Source: Bradyrhizobium sp. CB1717
GTDB taxonomy: Bacteria > Pseudomonadota > Alphaproteobacteria > Rhizobiales > Xanthobacteraceae
Reading direction: 5' to 3'
Assembly (NCBI RefSeq): GCF_029714325.1
Contig: NZ_CP121666.1
Coordinates: 372,001-436,000 of the forward strand
Length of the DNA stretch: 64,000 bases
Every line of letters starts with the position of its first letter. Positions within the stretch are counted from its first letter, which is position 1. Of this stretch, positions 16,219-25,046 are shown piece by piece. The translations under genes were made by a program, and so were the position numbers. A model generated the notes under the pieces. The model worked only from the letters and a program-made list of their open reading frames with translations. It searched no databases and was not told the DNA's origin.

Positions 16219-16297
16219 CGTAGGGTGGGCAAAGGCGCGCAGCGCCGTGCCCACGGATACAGCGTTGGTGGGCACGCTTCGCTTTGCCCACCCTACG
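16219..16297. repeat. Dispersed palindrome, family B (GTAGGGTGGGCAAAG)
   Basis: Imperfect inverted repeat with arms CGTAGGGTGGGCAAAGGCGC and GCTTTGCCCACCCTACG, between convergent genes. Other copies are at 18867, 19651, 22409 and 60564. Confidence 0.9.
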
Positions 16298-16304
16298 GCA
16301 CCGG

Positions 16305-17495
16305 TTATTTGGCTGGTCCCACCTTCCGCTGACACAGCGCCGCCACCGCGCCCAGCGCCAGCAGCGCGGCCGAGACATTCAGCGCGTAACTCAAGCTCCC
16401 CAGCGCATCGGTGATCGCGCCGACCACGATCGGGCCGAGCGTCTGGCCGACTCCGAACGAGATCGTCATTGCCGCGATCGCGGTCGGCCACACCTCCGGC
16501 GGGTAGTTGAAGCGGACGAAGGCGGTAGTCGAGCCGACCACGGCGAAGAAGGCGACGCCGAACACGATTGCCGACACCGCGAGCCAGGCCGGCGAATGGC
16601 CGAGCATCGGCAGGGCCGCACCGAGCGCGTTGGTGCCGAGGATGATGGCGGTGGCGAGGCCGCCGCGATCGAGCGCCAGCACGCCGCGCCAGGCCCAGGG
16701 CGTGACGAAGGCGGACAGGCCGATCAGGCTCCAGAACGCCGCCTGCGCCGCGGCGCCGCCGCCGCCGTCGCGCACATAGGCGATCATGAAGGTCATGTAG
16801 GCGATGTAGCCGGCGCCGAACAGGAAATAGCCGGCCAGATAAATCAGCACGGGCGGAAGCGCGAAGGCGGCGTGGCCGCCTTCCGAGAAACGCACACCGC
16901 TTTCGATGCGGATCAGGAACAGCGGGATCGTCATGGCGACCGACAGCAGCGTCAGCGCCCACCACACCAGCCACCACGAGCCCGGCCCGAAATATTGCAG
17001 CGTGAACGGGGCGATCAGCCCAGAGGCGAGAATGCCGGTCCCGGGACCGGCATAGAACAGGCTGAGCAGGAAATTGGCCCGTTCGGGGCGCGACTGCGCG
17101 ATCGCCGCGGCCAGCGCGCCGCCGGCGACGAAGCCGGCCGCGGCCCCGAGGCCCAGCACCAGGCGGGCAAGGCTCAGCGCGACGAAATTGCCCGTCAGTG
17201 CGCAGGTGGCGAGGGCGGCGACGCAGGCCAGGGTTCCGCCGCGGATCGCGGCCGACCAGCCGACGCGCCGGATCAGCCGGGACGCCACCAGGGCGCCCAC
17301 GAGATAGCCGACGGCATTGATGGTGTTCATGAAACCGGCCGCCGAGTAGGACCAGCCGAGGTCCTCCCGCATATCGGGCAGCACCAGCGCATAGGCAAAA
17401 CGGCCGATACCGAGCCCGACCGTCGCGGCCAGCGACAGGGTCAGGATCAGCCGCGCGGGATGCGCCTCTAGCGGGGGGCGGTCAGGGGCGTGCAA
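16305..17495 (-). CDS. MFS transporter, YbfB/YjiJ type
   Basis: A 396-residue permease with about twelve hydrophobic segments. The N-terminal region GLGIGRFAYALVLPDMREDL and FMNTINAVGYLVGALVASRL match the YbfB/YjiJ group. The substrate is unknown. I chose the TTG at 17495 because a GGAG stands 7 bp before it; the only upstream ATG (17573) gives a Cys/Gly/Arg-rich extension unlike a permease start. It is convergent with the molybdo-enzyme gene and divergent from leuB across a palindromic repeat. Confidence 0.85.
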   Translation of the reverse strand: MHAPDRPPLEAHPARLILTLSLAATVGLGIGRFAYALVLPDMREDLGWSYSAAGFMNTINAVGYLVGALVASRLIRRVGWSAAIRGGTLACVAALATCALTGNFVALSLARLVLGLGAAAGFVAGGALAAAIAQSRPERANFLLSLFYAGPGTGILASGLIAPFTLQYFGPGSWWLVWWALTLLSVAMTIPLFLIRIESGVRFSEGGHAAFALPPVLIYLAGYFLFGAGYIAYMTFMIAYVRDGGGGAAAQAAFWSLIGLSAFVTPWAWRGVLALDRGGLATAIILGTNALGAALPMLGHSPAWLAVSAIVFGVAFFAVVGSTTAFVRFNYPPEVWPTAIAAMTISFGVGQTLGPIVVGAITDALGSLSYALNVSAALLALGAVAALCQRKVGPAK

Positions 17496-17606
17496 GGGGT
17501 AACTCCGGCCTATGCAGTGTGGCAGGCCCCGTCCGCCTTGCACAGCCGCACCCCGGCAATGGTGTCTTGCCAAGCGCGCAACGCCGCTCTAGCACTCCGG
17601 CCGAAC

Positions 17607-17713
17607 CGTCATTCCGGGGCGCGCGAAGCGCGAGCCCGGAATCCATTTTCCCGCTTGCGCTGTGGCCTGATGGATTCCGGGTTCGCTCGCCGTGCTCGCG
17701 CCCCGGAATGACG
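17607..17713. repeat. Dispersed palindrome, family E (GTCATTCCGGGGCG)
   Basis: Arms CGTCATTCCGGGGCGCGCGA and CGCGCCCCGGAATGACG, inner arms GGAATCCATTTTC-like and GATTCCGG. It fills most of the space between the MFS gene and leuB. A second copy is at 52302. Confidence 0.88.
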
Positions 17714-17737
17714 GACGTAGATTGAGAGGATCCGACC

Positions 17738-18850
17738 ATGGCGACCCACAAATTGCTGCTGCTCCCCGGCGACGGTATCGGCCCGGAGGTGATGGGCGAG
17801 GTGAAGCGGCTGATCGACTGGCTGAATTCGGCCGGGATCGCCAAGTTCGAGACAGACACCGGCCTTGTTGGCGGCTCGGCCTATGACGCCCACAAGGTGT
17901 CGATCTCCGAGGGCGACATGGCCAAGGCGCTCGCCGCCGACGCCATCATCTTCGGCGCGGTCGGCGGCCCGAAATGGGATGCGGTGCCTTACGAAGTGCG
18001 CCCGGAAGCCGGCCTGCTGCGCCTGCGCAAGGATCTCGCTTTGTTCGCCAATCTCCGCCCCGCGGTGTGCTACCCGGCGCTGGCGGATGCCTCGAGCCTG
18101 AAGCGCGAGGCGGTCGAAGGCCTCGACATCGTCATCGTGCGCGAGCTCACCGGCGGCGTTTATTTCGGCGAGCCCAAGACCATCACCGATCTCGGGAACG
18201 GCCAGAAGCGCGCCATCGATACCCAGGTCTACGACACCTATGAGATCGAGCGCATCGGCCGCGTTGCCTTCGAGCTTGCCCGGAAGCGCAAGAACAAGGT
18301 GACGTCGATGGAGAAGCGCAACGTCATGAAGTCGGGCGTGCTCTGGAACGAGGTCATGACCCAGGTCCACAAGCGCGAATATCCCGACGTCACGCTCGAG
18401 CATCAGCTCGCCGATTCCGGCGGCATGATGCTGGTGAAGTGGCCGAAGCAGTTCGACGTCATCGTCACCGACAATCTGTTCGGCGACATGCTGTCCGACA
18501 TCGCGGCGATGCTCACGGGCTCGCTCGGCATGCTGCCCTCGGCCTCGCTCGGCGAGGTCGACGTCAAGACCAAGAAGCGCAAGGCGCTGTACGAGCCGGT
18601 GCACGGCTCGGCGCCTGATATCGCCGGCAAGGGCCTCGCCAACCCGATCGCGATGATCTCGTCCTTCGGCATGGCGCTGCGCTACTCCTTCGACATGGGC
18701 GATCTCGCCGACAAGGTCGACGCCGCGATCGCCGCCGTGCTGGCGAGCGGCCTGCGCACCGCCGACATCAAGTCGGAAGGCACCACGGCTGCCTCGACCA
18801 CGCAGATGGGCGAAGCGATTTTGAAGGAATTGCAGAAGCTGCACGCGTAA
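17738..18850 (+). CDS. leuB: 3-isopropylmalate dehydrogenase
   Basis: Oxidatively decarboxylates 3-isopropylmalate in leucine biosynthesis using NAD. The start [20 protein letters not shown], the substrate-binding [25 protein letters not shown], and [20 protein letters not shown] with [14 protein letters not shown] are all present. The 370 residues are normal. leuC and leuD are elsewhere in the window (36.0 and 31.3 kb), so the pathway is not one operon here. Confidence 0.97.
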   Translation: MATHKLLLLPGDGIGPEVMGEVKRLIDWLNSAGIAKFETDTGLVGGSAYDAHKVSISEGDMAKALAADAIIFGAVGGPKWDAVPYEVRPEAGLLRLRKDLALFANLRPAVCYPALADASSLKREAVEGLDIVIVRELTGGVYFGEPKTITDLGNGQKRAIDTQVYDTYEIERIGRVAFELARKRKNKVTSMEKRNVMKSGVLWNEVMTQVHKREYPDVTLEHQLADSGGMMLVKWPKQFDVIVTDNLFGDMLSDIAAMLTGSLGMLPSASLGEVDVKTKKRKALYEPVHGSAPDIAGKGLANPIAMISSFGMALRYSFDMGDLADKVDAAIAAVLASGLRTADIKSEGTTAASTTQMGEAILKELQKLHA

Positions 18851-18866
18851 GGCTCGCACCGCTCTT

Positions 18867-18957
18867 GTAGGGTGGGCAAAGCGAAGCGTGCCCACCGATC
18901 GATTGCGATCAGAGAGAGATGGTGGGCACGGCGCAAAGCGCCTTTGCCCACCCTACG
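18867..18957. repeat. Dispersed palindrome, family B
   Basis: GTAGGGTGGGCAAAGCGAAG and CGCCTTTGCCCACCCTACGG arms between leuB and the acyltransferase gene, both on the plus strand. Confidence 0.9.
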
Positions 18958-18979
18958 GCACCTTCATCGGAGCTCCCTC

Positions 18980-19618
18980 ATGGATGCCTCGCCCCGCCCC
19001 AAGATCGCGGAAACCATCATCCATGAGACGGTGCGCCGGCGCGAGGCGCAGATCGGGCGGCGTTGCGAAGTCCTCGCCAACACCCGCATCGAATATGCCT
19101 CGCTCGGCGACTATTCCTATCTCGGCGAGAATTGCGAGGTCGCCGATGCGGCCATCGGCAAGTTCACGGCCATCGCCAATTCGGTGCGGATCGGCGCGCC
19201 CAATCATCCGATGGGCCGTCCGTCCCAGCATCGCTTCACCTATTGCCCTGAATATTACGAGGCGAGTGCGACGCGCGACCGCGACTTCTTCGCCGACCGC
19301 CGCGGCGACCGCGTGATCGTCGGTAACGATGTCTGGATCGGCCACGCCGCGATTCTGCTGCCGGGCGTGAGCGTCGGCGACGGCGCGGTGATCGGCGCCG
19401 GCGCTGTCGTCAGCCGCGACGTCGAGCCCTACACCATCGTCGGCGGCGTTCCCGCGCGCCCCATTCGCAAGCGTTTTCCGGATGCCGTTGCGGCAAGCCT
19501 GCGCCGCATCGCCTGGTGGGATTGGCCGGATGCGCTCATTTTCGAGCGGCTCGGCGATTTCCGCTCCGAAGCGATCGAGGAGTTTTGCCGGCGGTATGAT
19601 CCGGCTGCGAACGCGTGA
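18980..19618 (+). CDS. Hexapeptide-repeat acyltransferase, phosphonate-cluster (TIGR03308-like) type
   Basis: A 212-residue left-handed beta-helix acyltransferase. Imperfect hexapeptides run from about 25 to 75, and [20 protein letters not shown] and [19 protein letters not shown] form the catalytic coil. The sequence around [17 protein letters not shown] and the ending WWDWPD resemble the family that usually sits in phosphonate (phn) clusters. No phn genes are nearby, so the acceptor is uncertain. ATG 18980 was chosen because the upstream extension lies in a palindromic repeat. Confidence 0.85.
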   Translation: MDASPRPKIAETIIHETVRRREAQIGRRCEVLANTRIEYASLGDYSYLGENCEVADAAIGKFTAIANSVRIGAPNHPMGRPSQHRFTYCPEYYEASATRDRDFFADRRGDRVIVGNDVWIGHAAILLPGVSVGDGAVIGAGAVVSRDVEPYTIVGGVPARPIRKRFPDAVAASLRRIAWWDWPDALIFERLGDFRSEAIEEFCRRYDPAANA

Positions 19619-19650
19619 GGCGCACGCATCTCATCCAAGCAACAGGAATC

Positions 19651-19740
19651 GTAGGGTGGGCAAAGCGAAGCGTGCCCACGCTTTTTTTTCCGACCGAGAG
19701 AGATGGTGGGCACGGCGCGAGGGGCGCCTTTGCCCAGCCC
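19651..19740. repeat. Dispersed palindrome, family B, with a decayed right arm
   Basis: The left arm GTAGGGTGGGCAAAGCGAAG is intact. The right arm ends TTTGCCCAGCCC instead of TTTGCCCACCCTAC, so it is a degenerate copy. Confidence 0.85.
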
Positions 19741-19746
19741 TGAAAC

Positions 19747-19776
19747 AAAAAGGCCGGGCGCGAGCCCGGCCTTTTG
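19747..19776. terminator. Bidirectional intrinsic terminator
   Basis: Stem AAGGCCGGGC/GCCCGGCCTT with a GCGA loop, flanked by A5 on the left and T4 on the right. It lies between the convergent acyltransferase and secreted-protein genes and could serve both. Confidence 0.85.
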
Positions 19777-19795
19777 ATTCGGTCGTGACGCCCGC

Positions 19796-20179
19796 TCAGT
19801 ACAGCGGGAAATTCTGCGGATAGCCGCCGACATCGGCCGGCGTGGAGAGCGGCTGGCGATCGATCGGGCGGTTGAGGTTCTCGCGGGCGAAGGACGGATA
19901 GCCGACCGCCGGCGGGAAGGCGTAGTCGGTAAACTTGCGGTCGCCAGGATTGACCTCGGTGCCGCCGTCGAGCCAGGAGCGCTTGCTCACATAGATGCGG
20001 GTGCGGCCCTGCTGATAGACCGCGTTGGGGCCGCTCGGGCCGTAATAGGGCCGGCCGCGCTCGTCATAGCGCTTGGTCTTGGTGTCGGCCGCAGCCGGCG
20101 TCGCGAACGCAATGGCAATCGCGGCGCCCGCCGCAAGCAGCGTCGCCAGTTTGTTCGCGGCAGAGAAATTCGAGCTCAT
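19796..20179 (-). CDS. Small secreted hypothetical protein (127 aa)
   Basis: From ATG 20179: MSSNFSAANKLATLLAAGAA followed by AIAIAFATPAAADT, a Sec signal peptide with cleavage after about AAA. The mature part is basic and Tyr/Pro-rich (KRYDERGRPYYGPSGP, YAFPPAVGYPSFARENLNRP). No catalytic motif. It probably resides in the periplasm or outer layer. A perfect TTGA-N6-TCAA site lies about 160 bp upstream, which suggests FixK/FNR-type control under low oxygen. Confidence 0.7.
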   Translation of the reverse strand: MSSNFSAANKLATLLAAGAAIAIAFATPAAADTKTKRYDERGRPYYGPSGPNAVYQQGRTRIYVSKRSWLDGGTEVNPGDRKFTDYAFPPAVGYPSFARENLNRPIDRQPLSTPADVGGYPQNFPLY

Positions 20180-20338
20180 CACGTCCCCTTCAGGCGGCAC
20201 GCCGCCAGTCGATTTCGCCCCATACTAGCCCGGCCGGGGTGGTTGCAACTAGGTCTATTGGGTCACACCAGCCCGGAATAATCGGGCGGATCGGCAAAAG
20301 TTGCATGCAAACCAGCCACTTGAGCTTGATGCAGATCC

Positions 20339-20352
20339 TTGATGCAGGTCAA
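20339..20352 (-). promoter_or_regulatory. FixK/FNR-type box
   Basis: TTGA-TGCAGG-TCAA at 20339-20352, a perfect TTGA-N6-TCAA dyad as bound by FixK2/FNR proteins. It overlaps the stop codon of the 20349 gene and lies 160 bp upstream of the secreted-protein gene on the minus strand. A partial copy (CTTGATGCAG) sits just to the left. Confidence 0.5.
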
Positions 20353-21167
20353 AGCGCCCCGCGCAATTGAGCGTTCGCGGCGCCGAGCAGCCAGTCCGGC
20401 GAGTTCTGAGACGATCCTTGGGGCTCGCACCCCCGGCGCTTCAGCTCGGCGCGGGCGAACAATTCCGCCAGCTTCGGCTCATTGCCGGAGGTGAGCAGCG
20501 TCAGCCGGTTGAGCGTGCAGGCGATCGCCGCGCGCCGGGCCGGCAGCGTATCGCCCTGGCAGGAGAAGCCGGAGATCTGCAGCGCCGGCTCCTCGCTGCG
20601 CTTGAGAAAGGCAAGGCAGGCCGACTGCGCCGTGCCGGTTGGCCGGAACAGGGCAACGGGGCCGAATTTTGTGTCGATCAGGCCGCCGTGCTCGAACGGA
20701 GCGTCCGTAGCCAGGCCCATCTGGACGGCGAGGTCGGCCGTCGCCGGGCGGGCCACGTCGAATTCGCCGCCCTCCCGGTAGATCTCGAGCTGGGCCAGCG
20801 GCTTGTCCGCCTCGCCGGTCCAGCGCATCACGTCCTTGCGGCCCCCATCGGGATGCCGGAGGATGGCGTAAGATGCTGTTTTCTCGGATGAATCGAGCCG
20901 GCTGAGGGCGAAGGCCGGATGCGAGCGGTCGGCCATGCTCCAGCCCGGCTTCGAAGCGGGCTCGTTGTCGTGCAGCTCAGGCAGCTGGCCGAGGGCCGCG
21001 AGGCCCAGGATGGCAAACAGGAGCAGCGCCCCTACATAGGCGAACAGGCGCGCCAGCGTGCCGACGACCTCGTCGGCGAAGGCTGCGAGCGTCAGATGGA
21101 TCTGGGTAGGGCTAACGGCCGTCCTGGCCTCAGGCGACTGCATCCACGGCCTTCGGGCATGGTCCAA
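20349..21167 (-). CDS. Membrane-anchored hypothetical protein (272 aa)
   Basis: One membrane helix near residues 38-60 (LFAYVGALLLFAILGLAALG) is followed by a long soluble part, presumably periplasmic. A patch reads LDSSEKTASYAILRHPDGGR and later DTKFGPVALFRPTG. Three cysteines (SACLAF, SCQGD, IACTL) may form disulfides. I do not recognise a named domain. In-frame Met at residue 9 (MQSPEART) is an alternative start. It is divergent from asd by 92 bp. Confidence 0.7.
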   Translation of the reverse strand: MDHARRPWMQSPEARTAVSPTQIHLTLAAFADEVVGTLARLFAYVGALLLFAILGLAALGQLPELHDNEPASKPGWSMADRSHPAFALSRLDSSEKTASYAILRHPDGGRKDVMRWTGEADKPLAQLEIYREGGEFDVARPATADLAVQMGLATDAPFEHGGLIDTKFGPVALFRPTGTAQSACLAFLKRSEEPALQISGFSCQGDTLPARRAAIACTLNRLTLLTSGNEPKLAELFARAELKRRGCEPQGSSQNSPDWLLGAANAQLRGAL

Positions 21168-21259
21168 CGTTGTCTTGAGGCCGGTTCTCGCATAGAAGCG
21201 CTGCTCTTCCTGTTTAAGCGTCAGCTTCAGGAACGGGCTTTTTCATCGGAGAGTGAACG

Positions 21260-22291
21260 ATGGGTTACAAAGTCGCAGTCGTCGGCGCGACCGGCAATGT
21301 CGGACGGGAAATGCTCAACATCCTCGACGAGCGCAAATTCCCCGCGGACGAGGTCGTGGCCCTGGCGTCGCGCCGCAGCGTCGGTGTCGAGGTCTCCTAT
21401 GGCGACCGCACCCTGAAGGTCAAAGCGCTCGAGCATTACGACTTCTCCGACGTCGACATCTGCCTGATGTCGGCGGGTGGCTCGGTGTCGAAGGAATGGT
21501 CGCCGCAGATCGGCGCCGCCGGCGCGGTCGTGATCGACAATTCCTCGGCCTGGCGCATGGACCCGGACGTGCCGCTGATCGTGCCCGAGGTGAACGCGGC
21601 CGCGACCGAAGGCTTCAAGAAGAACATCATCGCCAACCCGAACTGCTCGACCGCGCAGCTCGTGGTCGCGCTCAAGCCGCTGCACGACAAGGCGACGATC
21701 AAGCGCGTCGTGGTCTCGACCTATCAATCGGTGTCGGGCGCCGGCAAGTCCGCGATGGACGAATTGTTCTCGCAGACCAAGGCCGTCTACACCAATGACG
21801 AGCTGGTCGCGAAGAAATTCCCCAAGCGCATCGCCTTCAACGTCATCCCCCACATCGACGTCTTCATGGAGGACGGCTACACCAAGGAAGAGTGGAAGAT
21901 GATGGCGGAGACCAAGAAGATCCTGGATCCCAAGATCAAGCTCTCCGCGACCTGCGTGCGCGTGCCGGTGTTCGTCGGCCACTCCGAGGCTGTCAACATC
22001 GAGTTCGAGAATCCGATCACCGCGGACGAAGCGCGTGATATCCTGCGCAAGGCGCCCGGCTGCCTCGTCATCGACAAGCAGGAGCCCGGCGGCTACGCGA
22101 CGCCCTACGAGGCGGCCGGCGAGGACGCCACCTATATCAGCCGCATCCGCGAGGACGCGACCGTGGAGAACGGTCTCGTGCTCTGGTGCGTGTCAGACAA
22201 TTTGCGCAAGGGCGCAGCCCTCAACGCCATCCAGATCGCGGAAGTGCTGATCAACCGCAAGCTGATCACCGCGAAGAAGAAGGCGGCGTAA
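21260..22291 (+). CDS. asd: Aspartate-semialdehyde dehydrogenase
   Basis: Reduces aspartyl phosphate to aspartate semialdehyde with NADPH, supplying the lysine, methionine and threonine pathways. The NADP motif VVGATGNVGREML is at the start, the catalytic C129 is in IANPNCSTAQ, and the later histidine region RVPVFVGHSEAVNIEF is present. Length (343 aa) is normal. It is monocistronic here, followed by two different palindromic repeats. Confidence 0.97.
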   Translation: MGYKVAVVGATGNVGREMLNILDERKFPADEVVALASRRSVGVEVSYGDRTLKVKALEHYDFSDVDICLMSAGGSVSKEWSPQIGAAGAVVIDNSSAWRMDPDVPLIVPEVNAAATEGFKKNIIANPNCSTAQLVVALKPLHDKATIKRVVVSTYQSVSGAGKSAMDELFSQTKAVYTNDELVAKKFPKRIAFNVIPHIDVFMEDGYTKEEWKMMAETKKILDPKIKLSATCVRVPVFVGHSEAVNIEFENPITADEARDILRKAPGCLVIDKQEPGGYATPYEAAGEDATYISRIREDATVENGLVLWCVSDNLRKGAALNAIQIAEVLINRKLITAKKKAA

Positions 22292-22300
22292 CTCCGCTGC

Positions 22301-22391
22301 CGTAGGGTGGATTAGCCGAAGGCGTAATCCACCTGTTCTGCCTCTGCGGATATGAACAGTGGCGGATTACGCTTCGCCAATCCGCCCTACT
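22301..22391. repeat. Dispersed palindrome, family C (GTAGGGTGGATTAG)
   Basis: Arms CGTAGGGTGGATTAGCCGAA and CTTCGCCAATCCGCCCTAC, with inner CTGTTC/GAACAG. It shares the GTAGGGTGG start with family B but differs inside. It abuts a family B copy. Confidence 0.88.
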
Positions 22392-22408
22392 AGCGACGAA
22401 CTCGGTCT

Positions 22409-22500
22409 CGTAGGGTGGGCAAAGCGGAGCGTGCCCACCACCTGCGTTTGAATCGGGAAAGATGGTGGGCACGGCGCTGCGCGCCTTTGCCCACCCTACG
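22409..22500. repeat. Dispersed palindrome, family B
   Basis: CGTAGGGTGGGCAAAGCGGA and GCGCCTTTGCCCACCCTACG arms, 17 bp after the family C element, between convergent asd and the carbonic anhydrase gene. Confidence 0.9.
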
Positions 22501-22511
22501 AGAGCAGCGGC

Positions 22512-23156
22512 CTAAGCCACGCCGCGCGCGTTCCGAAATTCCTTCGCGACCTTGTCCAGCACGAACAGCGATCCCTCCGCGACGCCGAAATAGGCGCCGT
22601 GGGTCTGCATCTGGCCGGCATCCACGGCCTTGCGGACGAACGGGAAGGTCATCAGGTTTTCCAGGCTGCGGAACACCGCGGCCTTCTCGATGCGCTCGAC
22701 GAACTGCGCCATCGACTCGTGGTCGCGCTGCTCGACCACCTCGCCGGGCTTGATGAACATCTGCATCCATTTGCCGATGAAGTCGCCGGGCGTGAGCGGC
22801 TCGATCTTGTCGACGAAGGCGCGGATGCCGCCGCATTGCGCATGGCCGAGCACCACGATGTGCTTCACCTTCAGCACCGTCACCGCATATTCCAGTGCGG
22901 CCGAGACGCCATGGGCGTTGCCGTCGGGCTGATACACCGGCACGAGGTTGGCGATGTTGCGGACGACGAACAATTCGCCCGGGCCGACGTCGAAGATCAC
23001 CTCGGGCGAGACGCGGCTGTCGCAGCAGCCGATCACCATCACTTCCGGCGACTGCCCCTTCACCGACAGCTCACGGTAGCGGGTCTGCTCGGTCGGCAGC
23101 CGCTGGGTGGCGAAGGCCTTGTAGCCTTCCAGCAAATGCTCAGGGAATGTGATCAT
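22512..23156 (-). CDS. Beta-class carbonic anhydrase
   Basis: Interconverts CO2 and bicarbonate with zinc. Ligands and catalytic pair: C44, D46 and R48 in CCDSR, H105 and C108 in GHAQCGG. At 214 residues it is a normal cytoplasmic beta enzyme. It is divergent from the CitE-like gene by 111 bp. Supplying bicarbonate for carboxylases is the likely role; a CO2-fixation link is only inference. Confidence 0.95.
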   Translation of the reverse strand: MITFPEHLLEGYKAFATQRLPTEQTRYRELSVKGQSPEVMVIGCCDSRVSPEVIFDVGPGELFVVRNIANLVPVYQPDGNAHGVSAALEYAVTVLKVKHIVVLGHAQCGGIRAFVDKIEPLTPGDFIGKWMQMFIKPGEVVEQRDHESMAQFVERIEKAAVFRSLENLMTFPFVRKAVDAGQMQTHGAYFGVAEGSLFVLDKVAKEFRNARGVA

Positions 23157-23267
23157 GGCCTATGCCTAACCATAGAGCCCGGGAGCGAACAAGCCTTTCG
23201 AATGAGCAGGCCAGATGCTATCGGCTTCGGTCAGAAGACAGACGAGGAAACAGGAAGGAACGACCGC

Positions 23268-24149
23268 ATGACCCGCCCGCGCCGCAGCCACCTGTTCATG
23301 CCCGGCTCCAACCCCCGCGCGCTGGAAAAGGCCAAAAATCTCTCCGCCGACGGCCTGATCCTCGATCTGGAAGACTCCGTCGCCCCCGAGGCCAAGGCAG
23401 TGGCCCGCGACGGCATCGCCGCGGCGATCGCGGCCAAGGGGTTCGGCAAGCGCGAGGTCCTGATTCGCACCAATGGTCTCGATACGCCCTGGTGGGCCGA
23501 TGACGTCGCCATGGCCGCCAAGGCCTCGCCCGACGGCATCCTGGTTCCAAAAGTTTCAAGCATCGAAGATCTCGATGCCATCGGCCGCCGCCTCGCCGAG
23601 CTCGGTGCCGCGCCCACCGTCAAGGTCTGGGCCATGATCGAGACCGCGCGCGCGGTGCTGCATGCCGAGGAGCTCGCCGCCGCCGGCCGCGATCCGAAAA
23701 CCCGCCTGTCCGGTTTCGTGTTCGGCCCGAACGACATTTCGCGCGAGACGCGCATCCGGATGCTGCCCGGCCGCGCCGCGATGATCCCGATGATCACCCA
23801 TTGCATCCTGGCGACGCGCGCCCACGGCCTCGAGATCCTCGACGGCCCCTACAGCGACATCGCCAATTCCGACGGCTTCGCCACCGAATGCGCGCAGGGC
23901 CGCGACCTCGGCTTCGACGGCAAGACGCTGATCCATCCCTCGCAGATCGAAGCCTGCAACGCGATCTTCACCCCGCCCGAGGAGGAAGTCGCGCGTGCGC
24001 GCAAGATCATTGCGGCGTTCGAATTGCCGGAGAACGCCTCGCGCGGCGCGATCCGTCTCGATGGTGCGATGGTCGAACGCCTGCACGCCGACATGGCGCG
24101 GCGTACGATCGAGATCGCGGATGCGATCGCCGCGATGGGGAAGGGCTGA
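23268..24149 (+). CDS. CitE-like HpcH/HpaI-family CoA-ester lyase
   Basis: A TIM-barrel Mg-dependent lyase of 293 residues. RPRRSHLFMPGSNPRALEKA at the N-terminus, DGLILDLEDSVAPEAK with the metal-binding acids, and VWAMIETARAVL with the second metal ligand mark the citrate lyase beta/malyl-CoA lyase family. Since citrate lyase alpha and gamma subunits are absent, it is probably a stand-alone (beta-methyl)malyl- or citramalyl-CoA-type lyase. ATG 23268 is preceded by GGAAGGAA. The last 27 bases are repeated imperfectly at 27096. Confidence 0.85.
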   Translation: MTRPRRSHLFMPGSNPRALEKAKNLSADGLILDLEDSVAPEAKAVARDGIAAAIAAKGFGKREVLIRTNGLDTPWWADDVAMAAKASPDGILVPKVSSIEDLDAIGRRLAELGAAPTVKVWAMIETARAVLHAEELAAAGRDPKTRLSGFVFGPNDISRETRIRMLPGRAAMIPMITHCILATRAHGLEILDGPYSDIANSDGFATECAQGRDLGFDGKTLIHPSQIEACNAIFTPPEEEVARARKIIAAFELPENASRGAIRLDGAMVERLHADMARRTIEIADAIAAMGKG

Positions 24150-24151
24150 GG
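24123..24151. repeat. Direct repeat, left copy (3' end of the CitE-like gene)
   Basis: 29 bp covering the end of the CitE-like gene. It matches 27096-27124 at 26 of 29 positions, the last 17 of them (GATGGGGAAGGGCTGAG) perfectly. The pair brackets the Crp/caspase segment. Confidence 0.75.
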
Positions 24152-24221
24152 CGACAACTCGAAAACGCGATTTTCGCTTTTCCGCGCCAAGCGGAAATAT
24201 TCTGTCCGTCCAAGTGGAGGA

Positions 24222-25046
24222 TCAGGCGGTCATCGCGCTTTCCCGGAGCGGCGCACGGGTCGGCTGCGGCGCCGCCAATTCCTGGCAATACATCCGATCG
24301 ATCTTGCGCTGCATGAGCGCATAGCAATCGCATGCGATCCTCTCGAGCCGCGTCCGATGGATCTCGACAAACCCGCGCCGCTCGGACGGGATGGCGCCGG
24401 CCTCGCGCAGCTTGCTCATCGTCAGAGTCACTGTCGGCCGCCGCACCCCAACCAATTGCGCCAGCGCCTCCTGCGTCACCGGAAGCAGGTTCTCGGGAAC
24501 GCGGTCGTGAAGCTGCAGGAGCCACCGCGCCATGCGGCCATCCACCCGGTGCAGCGCGTTGCAGGCGGCAACGTGCTGAAGCTGCAACAGCACGGCGCGG
24601 GCGTGGACCTGCACGACATTCCTGATGGCTGCGCTTTGCGCATGGGCAGCGCGAAATTTGGCGGCGGAGATCACCGATGCAGTGCCGGCTATGCGGGCGA
24701 TCGCGGTTACGGATGAAGGCGACGGACCGAGCACGGAGAACGAGGCCAAAGCGCCTTCCCGTCCCATCAAGGTGGTCGCGACCGTTTGTCCGTCCGGCAT
24801 ATCGAGCATGAAGGCGATGGCGCCGCTATGGGGAAAATAGACCGGGTCGAGCTCGTCGCCCGATCGCACCAGGACGGCATCGGGTTCGAACGAGACCTTC
24901 TGGAAGTGGGGCGCAAGTAAAGCGAGATCCGCCGGCGGCAGCGCCGCCAATAGCCGATTCCCGATGCCCTTGCGGTGGGCAGTCACGGTGTCCTCTGTTG
25001 AACGAGCCCCCAATGAACGACGGGAACCATCTGTTTCATTCGCCAT
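24222..25046 (-). CDS. Crp/Fnr-family transcriptional regulator
   Basis: A 274-residue regulator with an N-terminal cyclic-nucleotide-binding-like barrel (LVRSGDELDPVYFPHSGAIA, GREGALA) and a C-terminal winged helix (TQEALAQLVGVRRPTVTLTM). No cysteine cluster for an Fe-S centre is apparent, so it is not a classical oxygen sensor. ATG 25046 was chosen; the frame extends hydrophobically to 25109. It is divergent from the caspase-like gene by 278 bp and may control it. Confidence 0.88.
   Translation of the reverse strand: MANETDGSRRSLGARSTEDTVTAHRKGIGNRLLAALPPADLALLAPHFQKVSFEPDAVLVRSGDELDPVYFPHSGAIAFMLDMPDGQTVATTLMGREGALASFSVLGPSPSSVTAIARIAGTASVISAAKFRAAHAQSAAIRNVVQVHARAVLLQLQHVAACNALHRVDGRMARWLLQLHDRVPENLLPVTQEALAQLVGVRRPTVTLTMSKLREAGAIPSERRGFVEIHRTRLERIACDCYALMQRKIDRMYCQELAAPQPTRAPLRESAMTA

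Noticed and set aside
17496..17573. The upstream ATG (17573) as start of the MFS gene
   Set aside because: The extra residues are Cys/Gly/Arg-rich and unlike a permease N-terminus, while TTG 17495 has a GGAG at proper spacing.
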